NCBI GenBank assembly: GCA_002270565.1
Contig: NQMI01000002.1
Location: forward strand, 940,899-1,004,898
DNA length: 64,000 nucleotides
Direction of reading: 5' to 3'
Source: Stenocarpella maydis
Lineage: Eukaryota; Ascomycota; Sordariomycetes; Diaporthales; Diaporthaceae
In this document: positions 22,949 to 32,301 of the stretch, one piece after another
Position numbering within the stretch: the stretch's first letter is position 1
Layout: every line of letters begins with the position of its first letter
The notes under the pieces: generated by a model
What the model saw: only the letters and a program-made list of their open reading frames with translations
Told to the model about the DNA's origin: nothing
The model's database searches: none
Made by a program: the position numbers and the translations under genes

Positions 22949-23347
22949 TATTCTAGGGTCTAGGGGAATTAATATATTTTGGAATCTGGAGGAAAACTAG
23001 CCTTAGTATCCCCCCCCCCTTTAAGACTATAAGAAGGGGCCTTCCTATGTTGCTTTTAAGAAATTTCTAGTCCTAGAGAATTAATCTTTTTTATACCTTA
23101 TAAATTTATATCTATTAGATATATATATATATATATTATAAAACTATTTCTTATGCCCTCTTTTTCTGCCTCTTCTTTTTAGCACCCTTTATTCTCCTTA
23201 TAACTCTCTTATTATATTAGGGGCTCCTCTTTTTGTCTTCTATGCTCCTCTTGGGGTGGTTGCTTGATTAGGGCTCTGGCAGAATGTGTGCCTTTTTGTG
23301 TGTGTGGAGGTTTTGTCCTCTCGCTCCCTCCTCTGGGCCCGTTTTCA
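22949..23347 (+). repeat. inner element LTR, right (3') copy
   Basis: Partner of 15587-15962. Starts TATTCTAGGGTCTAGGGG, a transition-altered form of the left start, and ends GGGCCCGTTTTCA, giving TG...CA ends when both copies are compared. Immediately preceded by a polypurine tract. Confidence 0.85.
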
Positions 23348-23821
23348 GTATCTAAAAGTATCTTATAAGGCTTATTTAAAGTTATTATATTTCTTAAAGA
23401 TAGCTTTAGTATTATTATTTCAACTCTTTTTATTATTCTCTAAGTAGTTCCTAAGAAAGAGCTTAAACTATATAAGGGCATTTTCCTTAAGCTAATATTT
23501 AGTAAAGACAATCTTATTATAATTAGTTCTAAACTAAAGTTTATAATGCTTAAAGTAAGTATAATATTAAATAAGGAATTCCTAAAGGGTTCCCTTATCT
23601 CCCTTATAGGGGCTAGGCTTATCCATCTTATAAGCCTTAGCTTGCTAAACTATATAGAAATAATTAATTTCCTACTAGAGAGCTCTAATCTATAGGGCTA
23701 TTTCTTAGGTACTTATAACCTAAGCCTATTTATTATTAAAGGAGATAGTTAATATTATATCTTTATATTACTTAATTAGTTATATATATAGCTATTCTAA
23801 ATAAGAGTTATTAAATTATTA

Positions 23822-24068
23822 TAATTATATTAAACCTTTATAAGGTTTAATATATAACCTATAAAGTTTATATTAATAGAGTAATATAAAGGTAGCATAT
23901 AACTAAGTTATAGTATATAAAGATACTATTTATAAAGAGGGTACAATTAGAAGCTATAAGGATATCTAATTAGTAAGACTAAATACTTAGATTGATAAAT
24001 AAAGAGTCTATTCTATAAAAGCTATCTACTATAGTGATAACTATATCCATATATATATTCTAACTCTT
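23822..24068 (-). repeat. outer gypsy element LTR, right (5') copy
   Basis: Partner of 10951-11196, with the shared blocks AAACCTTTATAAGGTT, GTATATAAAGA, AAGAGTCTATTCTATAAAAG and CTATCTACTATAGTGATAACTATAT. More AT-rich than its partner, consistent with stronger RIP. Confidence 0.82.
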
Positions 24069-27000
24069 TAGTAGCTTGCTAGCTTATAGGGCGAGCCTTT
24101 GAGCCGTAGTGTAAGGCTTAAAGGATCCTTTGTTGAGCGGCTTGTGTGGCTTGCAATTGAGTGTTATGAGTCAGACCCTAACCCTAGCCTAGCGCATCCC
24201 ATTATCTTGTGTCTGCAGGGTTGCATTATAGCAGTTGGTCTTGATTACCCTGGGTCCTGGGGTGCCATTATGTTGGTTCATAACATAATTAAGTTAATAT
24301 ATTACTTTTATTAATGTATTAGTTGTATATATATTAGCTTTTACGTATAGCTTTATGAGAATCTAATTAAGTTATAGAAGAAGTTTGATAATTAGAAAAA
24401 AATCCCTTGTTAAGGAATTAAGGCTTTTCTAAGGGGTGCCCAACGCTTTACGGGTGTGGAGCCACGTTGGAACAGGGGGTGCGCTGCAAGTGGGCCACCC
24501 ATGTTATATAGTACTTACTAAGCCTGAATGATGTTTTATTCGAAGACCCGAGTAACGACCATCATGAGATAATACACGGACTCTCTAGCCGACATTGGAA
24601 TCCAGCAGTATAAACCCCCAATCCCCTGACTATCCAGCTGTCTGCCCCGACCATCGACTGGTCATTAAAGTCCCGCAAACGAGTTCACAGTTGTGTGATT
24701 TGAACACCCCCTTATAACTCCCACCCTTCTGAGATGGCTGCGAACCCCATTGAATGCCGCATTTGCCGGTGGGCGAATTGGTTAGGCTGATGGTGGAGCA
24801 ATCACATCACATCTTTTTCGCATTGCCTAAGGACCAGGCCACTCTATTCACAGTGCATGCCAAGCCACTGAATGGCAATGAGTTCTGACGTTTTGTCTTC
24901 ATTAGAATTCAACGGGACCCGCGGATGCCTGAAATTTCATGACATCCAGATGGGTGGGCCTGAAATGCAAAGCTACTCTGAGCCTCCTAAAACATAAGGC
25001 CATAAGGAAAGATCTCCCCATCTCTTATCATATAGAACCAACTATTATCGAACTAATCCAATGTCTAATTAGGTTAGTTTGAAATTTCAATCTCTCTGGT
25101 GTAGTCGGACACTTAAAATTGTCAATTTCATTCCTTGAACCCGGTGGGCCCCGCAATTACACTATTGCTGGTCGGAGCCGCAAAGGACTGAGGTCGCTTG
25201 CGGCGCGACTGAGCTCATGTGTATGTCGCAATTAAGCTGCCAAAACTGGCTAGTTGTCTCAATTTGCCCAGGGTCTAACCGACACGAGCCATTATGCCGG
25301 ATGAGGTCAAGACACAACTGTGGAGCGAACATGTAAAAGGACACTGCGCAAAGCACCACTTGAGCACCTTGAGGTATCCACTCAGATGGATCCACAGCCT
25401 AACCCCTGCCACTCATGATTGCAACAAAATCTGGGACAAACAGACATGCACCAAGAAGTATTTGTTGATCATCACCGGTTCAACTATATACCAAATGCCT
25501 TCTCACAGGTTTGACTAACTGAGAGCGGGACGAGATCCGGTATGTTCTCATGAGCGTAGTCGCATGGACTTGCCATATTCGGTTCTGCACTTACCTACAA
25601 TACTGTGGGGACGTCTGGTGTGTGCGCTCGGGCAGAATTGACAATACTACCTCAAAGCGTGCATCCCACGTCGTCGGCAATGCTTGACTATCCGTTGTCA
25701 CACAAACTTTAAGACAACATGCGATGTCGAGTGCTTCTATCTTAACCTTCCATGGCTTCTTCAGAGTCAGGCCGGAAATGCTTGGCATCCTAGCAGCCTA
25801 GTGGAAACAATTATGGGCTAGTGACAGAAGCAGAAGGTCTCCTGCAAGAGACATCCTTGATGGGCTGTGCTTGATTGACTTCTGTAGTGCAGGCTAGTGT
25901 CATTTACAAAATCCGGAAATCCGGGAGCATTCAGCATGGGCTGGACAAAGCTATTGTCGCCACGGCCCGCGTGCTTGGTGTTTCCATATGGACGTTGAAT
26001 CCGAAGCTAGCGCTCTCGTAATGACTTGGCCCGTTGCAAACCTTGCTCGCTAAAGAAATTCGAACCACAGTTTGCCCTTGGAGGGAGAATGAGCGCACTC
26101 TATCGACATGCCCGACGGTAGCGAGCGCATCCCCCAGGAGGCCTGAAATCACCTTTTGGACTAGTCGAAGATAGACAAGCCAGATTCCCGACGGCCGGGT
26201 CACTGGGGACGGGGACCAGCTTCTTTGGGGACATGCCGGTAGTAATCACTGTTACAATGCGTGGGAGCCGACACGTGAGTTATAGTTGTAGTTACGCCAC
26301 TGTCCAGGACATGATGGGTTCTCAGCAGATTTCAGATTTCAGACTTGTTCCGAACGACTTTTGTACGCCCCGCCACCGTCCGGAGTCCACAGTGGGGACA
26401 TGCCAAGGCAAAATTGATTTACGCCTAAGCTTGTAAGATCTCATAAAACAACGATATCGAAATGCTAGGCTGGTGGAACTGAAGACGAATTGCTTTGCAA
26501 GACCTGCGTGGCACGCAGAGAGGAAAACAACCGCACCTCGGGCCCCAGAGGTGGTAGTGGTGGCGGGTGATTACTTTCCTCTCTGCCTACGCGTGGTAAG
26601 ACTTGGGCTTCGCCCACCGTCGTAGTCGTCGCCGCCGGAGCCTACGGCCCACGGCGTTAATAAAAAGACCACCATCACCAGCTATGTGTAAGAATCACAA
26701 CAAACGGCGGCAGTATGGAAACCGGTATGTAAGACACTGTCCCGCGATGCAGGAGTCTAGTGAAGCGAATTGGTGCATTTTCCCGAAGTGAACCAGACAA
26801 TAGGGCGAGCTCTACACTAATAGCTGACCAAGAAACGCCCCGCATGTCGGCAATGAGATTGTGTACTAGTTACACTAGTAACGGCGCTGAAGAACTGCCG
26901 ATATCAACGGCGTGGCCGCATCGGAACGGCTTCGGATCTGGCGCACGGGCGTCTCGAACCGTCGTGGCGTTTACCAGTTGTGATTGAATGCGAGAAAAAT

Positions 27001-28468
27001 TTATAGTGTACATGGCCGCCGACATTCAACGTCATGTCGATCAATATCCCTGGAAAGTTAGAGCCCTTGCAATGGCGAAAACATGCGAGTCATTCACGAG
27101 ATCTATGCCCCGGATTTTGTAGACCTCGCGCATTCAGAAGTGACCAGTTTGGGACCAAAACTTGATGTTTGGTCAAGGGTTTGGATCGCTTCAGAGTCGG
27201 AGCTGTGACACAGCTGGACCGTGGACACGATTTCTCATCGGGAGCCAGCACAAAGTCGGATGATTCCCCGAAGATCACCAAGCAAGGGATGAGGCTCCAC
27301 CGGCAGGCCCGACCGGGGGGCCCACGGCCGCGTCGATCCGGAACAGAAAGGGGTCGACTTCTCAATCCCTCCAGAGGATCCAGGGTCCCAGGGTGGTGTA
27401 GTGCAACCATGACAGGTGACAGCTCAGATACAGTTGCGGAAAAGACCCTATCCTGTCACACTGCATAATGCTCGGATGGAACCATCTGATAATGGCGGAG
27501 GACTGTGGCAACAAGCATGCGTCGCTCGAGCCTCTCTTAGTCCCCATATATGGCGCCCCGTGCGGCTTACCACGCAGCGCAGTCTTTGAGGGACGCCCAC
27601 CGGCAGTTCGTAGGACCACTACTGTGTGTACAGTGAACGCGAGGGAGGCTTTATTATGCCCGAGCAGTCCGGAAGACGGCTTGAAACAGGCGAAGCCCAG
27701 TTTGCCCCTGTTTCGCAGCGAGGGTTCGCCTGAGGCCCACATGCGCCCCGGTTTTCCTGCGACGGCTTCCTGGCTTCGCATACGTCGTTGGTGCGTTTCT
27801 TTTACTCTACACTAGCACACGGGCTACCAGGCTGCCCTGTAATTCGCCGCTGGCCTGTTGCAGTGCGTTGCAAAGGGCCGAACATCTTGACATATCATTT
27901 ACGAATCTGCACACAATAGGACATTTCGTCCGTGTTGCCCCCGTGCCTTGCCTCCCAGTCCTTTGGGAGATGCCAGGTCTGGCACGTTGCACTCGGCCAA
28001 CTCGAAGCGGCTGCTGTTCCACACCGCACGCCTGGCAATAGTCCTGTGTGATTGATGTACTCCGGACGGCCCGCTGGGATTATCCAGGCTGCATGATCCA
28101 GCCAGCCCAACAACGCCTTCTTCGATGGTGTCCACTTGGCAAATAGATTATTGTAGACCCGTCCTCGGGTTCACCTAGCCGTGCTGAGATGGTTGCACCG
28201 CGGCCAGCACCGTACACAGTCGCATCGCGGTGAGATGCTCCGCACCTGGGGTTTTCCCTCCTTGCTCACTAGCGTACTCATCTCGCGCTGATAGAAATCA
28301 AACCGCCCATATATGCATGTAAATTCTCCGAGTTTCCCGCACGCCTCGTCGATCATTTCATCTTTTCCCTCTCCAGCCCCGTAGTCGCACCCCTCCTGAA
28401 GCCGATCTTCATGCCTGGTGCCTGATGCTTTGCCCCGTGGGACCTCAACTGTAGGCAACATCCTGACG
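24069..28468. other. gene-empty stretch right of the RIP block
   Basis: From about 24400 the base composition returns to near 50% GC, but I find no gene. Open frames on both strands are short (at most about 140 codons), overlap each other, lack family similarity and lack good splice pairs. The first 400 bp (to about 24480) still look repeat-derived. The rest may be old repeat relics or an eroded gene region. Confidence 0.5.
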
Positions 28469-30381
28469 ATGCTTCTCCTCCGGGCCTTCTCCTTGCTGTC
28501 CCTCGCTGTCCCGGCTGTCTATGCGCAGGGCAGCAGTGGAGGGGCTTCTGAGCTCGCCGCCTTGTCGGCAGCGCTGCCAACTTGCGGAGTAAGATGACCG
28601 CTCTCATCCACATCCAGGCCCTTGGGACACGCACTAACTGTTTCCTTGCCGCAGCTGAAATGCTTCCTCGCCGGACTGGCCACCTCGACATGTCGCGACG
28701 CAGCGTGCGTGTGTACCGACGCTGAGCTCATGGCAGGCATCACTACATGCGTGACCCTGAACTGTACAATTCCTGATGCATTGGTCGTCAAGAACGTCTC
28801 CAGCACAGCCTGTGGTGTGCCGGTGAGGGACGAGGGAACACACTACAACATCGTCTCTATTACTCTCGGGGTCATTTCGGGCGTCGTCATCCTCATGCGA
28901 CTCTGTTTCAAACTGTTCATCGCAAAGACTGGCTTAGGCCTCGACGACTGGTTCATACTCGCCACAATTCTCGTCGGCGTGCCTAGCAGTGTCATTACTT
29001 CGCAAGGACTGATTCCCAACGGCTTAGGAAAGGACATATGGACATTGAAGCCACAACAAATCACAAATGTAAGTGATTTTTGTTGCCAACCAAGGGCTGA
29101 GGATGGACGAGGGCTCGTTCTCATCCTGCCCCACGATTGTTATCGGCATGCGGCCTCTGATCATTTCAAGTCGCCCAGTTTCCACCAGAATCGGTGCACT
29201 ACTACTATTGTGTGGCTAACTTGGCGACGAACAGGTTATACACTACTTCTATTTCATGGCATGGCTTTACTTTCTTCAGTTGGCCTTGCTGAAAACGTCC
29301 CTGCTGTTCTTCTACCTCAAGATCTTCCCAAACAAGACTGTGAAATGGTTACTTTGGGGGACACTTGTCTTCAATGCAATATGTAAGTCAATTTCATGGC
29401 AGTGCACTGGTTGCAGTTTTGTCTTCCACAGGTTTCAGTGGATTTCCTATCAGTTATTTATCCCTGAATGCCATCCACGATCAATTTACTGTATGAAACC
29501 ACATTAATACCATATAGGGGGGATTCTCTTTGCGTTGCTCGCGGTATTCCAGTGCAAACCTATCAGTTACTTTTGGGACCAGTGGGATGGGCTTCACCCC
29601 GGATTTTGCCCCATCAACACTAATTCTATGGGCTGGGCAAACGGTAAGTAAGTTTCTCATGCACCGCAACCGGCAAAGCTCTGATATTCCCTTAGCTGCA
29701 ATCTCCATTATCGAAGATTTATGGATGCTGGCAATTCCACTCTCCCAACTGCATTCGCTTCAGCTTCACTGGAAAAAAAAGATTGGTGGTAAGTTTCAAA
29801 CCAGTCACCCTTCTCGATCACCCCAGCGCTCCGTCTTTTTTGAGATTTATGTCTCCGTTACGAAGATCCATCCTTTATTTCAAACTCTCTGACTCAAAAT
29901 CCTGCCAGTGGCCATCATGTTCTGCACAGGCACGTTTGTGACCGTCATATCTGTTGTCAGATTGCAAAGTCTGATTACGTTCGGAGACACCGACAATCCG
30001 ACATGGAACAACCTGAAGGTCAGCCTGTGGTCAACAATCGAAATTAATATAGGGATAATCACCTGCTGCATGCCCACGCTACGCCTGATACTCCTGCGAG
30101 CCTTCCCACGGCTGTCGTCGACATACCGGAGCACAGAGGCCTACTACGCCAAGAACGGAGTTAGCGAGCAGTCCAGGGGCAAGCGCAGCCGGAACAGGAC
30201 AAATGAGTTCAGCCAGGAGCAGCCAGCAAATAGCGCACAGCGACTGGGCGGCGGAATCGAGTATTCCCGGGGTTTTACCGTGCAATTTCACGATGCCGAA
30301 ACGTCAAGCCAAGTCCAGCTAAGAGACTTGGACTCCAAAGGGTTTGCGGCCAAAACCAGCATCAGCGAATGTTCGGCTTGA
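28469..30381 (+). CDS. CFEM-domain PTH11-like GPCR
   Basis: Predicted plasma-membrane receptor of 457 residues. Six exons: 28469-28588, 28655-29068, 29235-29382, 29518-29643, 29696-29788 and 29909-30381; all phases agree. A signal peptide ([20 protein letters not shown]) precedes a CFEM domain with eight Cys, built across intron 1 (LPTCG then [34 protein letters not shown]). Seven membrane segments follow, with the conserved [64 protein letters not shown] and [20 protein letters not shown] signatures of PTH11-type receptors. The C-terminal tail is hydrophilic. In Magnaporthe such receptors sense surface or host cues; the ligand here is unknown. It is the first gene right of the RIP block and gene desert. 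Confidence 0.9.
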
Positions 30382-32301
30382 TATCTGATAAGTCGCCATA
30401 GGAACCGCCTGTCTGAGGCCTTTACAGTGGATGACGAGGCGAAGCAACGGCCGAGGTCATTTCTACGGCGCTAACACCACGACTTCGGATCACACCGGGA
30501 TGGCCTGGACCTGTCTGATTTGCTGGAATGTACCACGGCACGCTAGAAGTTAGCAAGCAGTCCAACAGTCTGTTTACACAACGGCGTACATAATTTCGAA
30601 GATACCCTAAATACCTACGACTAGACAGCCCTTACTAAGTTGAGTTTCGCATGCAAGTACTTGAAAAATATACATTAATTCTCGCATCTTCTGATCCTGG
30701 CTTAGAATATGCCGATTGATGGGCCACCTCACATTGTATCACCTAGATATCCATGTATCTTAATCACTCCGTGCAATCCGGTTTTCTTTCCACAGTTGCG
30801 GCTGACCCTTGGCCCCTCAATGCATTCGACATAAAGAACGTCTGGCTGCGCATTGCATACCTAGGTATTAAATGCATGATGCTGTGGTTACCCCGTCGCC
30901 AGTGTCGTTTCGCCACCATCTCGTGGCGACTTTGACTGGCCTGAACGCCCCAGCCGTCATCGAAGTAGCAAATGGCTTTTCCGATATCAGAGAATCCATG
31001 ATGCGAGACCCGATTCCTGCACTTTTCTTGCCCTTCCTGCGTACAGTTCGTATGGATAGTTGCAGTACTGGAAACTCAAGCTGCATCCTCGATACATCCC
31101 TACAGGTGGGTTGTGGCACTGCGTCTCCATTATCAGTCGAGCCCCCTGCGGGGATTGTAATGGCATGATAAAAGAGAGGAGGATTACTTGCGCCAGTAGC
31201 GTGCTCGCACTTCGACATAGATGTTAGCATGCCGTTCCAAGGACGAACGGCCTCTACGGCCATCCCGAACAGATACTCTAGAGATACAGATTGAAATACC
31301 TGATAAACGAAGCGTGAGTTCCCAAACTGATCAATCGGATCACGTCAAGAGAGCTGCTTTGCGTTTTTTCCATCTGTCGGAAGGGACGTGACGACAAGCG
31401 CCAGCGCAGTCTGGAGGATGGCGAGGAAGTCGATGAACATTTTTAGGTTTACGAGTAGATATACTTCACAGCAGCCATGTGTCAAGAAGAGCTAAGCTTT
31501 TGTTTTTATGGTGGTAAGGAGTATAGATGCACTGAGAACGTGAAGGCGCACCATTCAGCTGCCTGGCTGTTGTTGTTGCGCTCGAATGGCATCGTGGGAA
31601 CCCCTTTAAGACGATTAGTTGCAGACGCAGATCACCGTCGTCCTTCAGCCCTACACTACGGCCCACAAGAGGCTGAGGACATGACTCCACAACCCTGCAG
31701 ATCGACGATTCATGGAAACAAGCAATGCTCGGCAGGTGGGCTAATTTTGGTGCGTGGGGCTCCACCGTATATGGGTTCAGAATCGGATCTATCGTTCATG
31801 AGTCGATATCGGCGAACAGGCTTTGCATCGCCTTCTGGTGGCATCCGTCTTCAACCTTCCGGAAGCACCTCCCTAATTGAGCTGCATCAGCAGTATGGTG
31901 GTCCGGGAATTACCCGTCCCACAAGGAACAAGCCTCGGCATGTGAAAATTGATGGGATTCAACTGGGGGCGTGAGTCACTAAGGATACTCAAAATCTGTG
32001 GGTAGGTATTATGCTACGATTAGTTCGTTGAGCCGCGCCTCCCCCCCAGAAAGAAAAGAGGAAAAGAATAAGATCCAATTCTTGATCACTAGTGCCATTA
32101 AAAGCAGCCGATAAAGAAGTGGATTAAATTGCTAGAAATTGTAAATATAAATATAATTATAGGTCCCCTGGTTTACCAGTTAGCTTACAACTCATTCTCA
32201 ATCATTCCAAACTCCACTCTGACCCCAATCACAAATACGCCCAACCTTCTTGTCTCTATCTACCTGTAACCTAGCCAGTCACCTAGGTACACATCGCCAC
32301 G
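30382..32301. other. intergenic, 1.9 kb
   Basis: Lies between two plus-strand genes. The only longer frame (31477-31974, 165 codons) has no ATG context support, domain or splice signal and is opposed by another frame. AT-rich near 32090-32160. Nothing else was recognised. Confidence 0.5.

Larger units (their letters stand above)
15587..23347 (+). mobile_element. nested degenerate LTR retrotransposon
   Basis: Bounded by direct repeats at 15587-15962 and 22949-23347 and inserted inside the outer gypsy element. A purine tract GGAGAGGGG (22938-22946) directly before the right LTR fits a polypurine tract and sets plus orientation. A retropepsin-like remnant occurs at about 18380-18690 on the same strand. 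No reverse transcriptase or integrase block could be recognised in the remaining 5 kb, where coding-like segments are broken by RIP-type stops. Six unresolved bases lie at 19279-19284. No clear target duplication is visible at the chosen ends, so the boundaries may be off by some bases. Confidence 0.75.
10951..24068 (-). mobile_element. degenerate Ty3/gypsy LTR retrotransposon, interrupted by a nested element
   Basis: Direct repeats of about 246 bp at 10951-11196 and 23822-24068 bound this unit. Between them, on the minus strand, RIP-mutated fragments of a gypsy polyprotein lie in the order RT, RNase H, integrase toward the left end, so the right-hand LTR is the 5' LTR. Removing the nested element (15587-23347) leaves about 5.4 kb, a normal gypsy length. 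Reading frames are broken by numerous TAG/TAA codons and frameshifts. A Gag remnant could not be identified. The many C-to-T and G-to-A differences indicate inactivation by RIP. Confidence 0.82.

Noticed and set aside
23420..23480. Minus-strand PLYSLS-like reading near the right side of the outer element
   Set aside because: Resembled a gypsy RT start, but the complete RT start is found at about 14945, so this is probably chance or another fragment.
24174..24192. telomere-like CCCTAACCCTA
   Set aside because: Fewer than three units; not a telomere or a clear interstitial telomeric array.
24099..24314. 71-codon plus-strand frame right of the outer LTR
   Set aside because: Hydrophobic tail and AT-rich end look like repeat sequence; no homologous family recognised.
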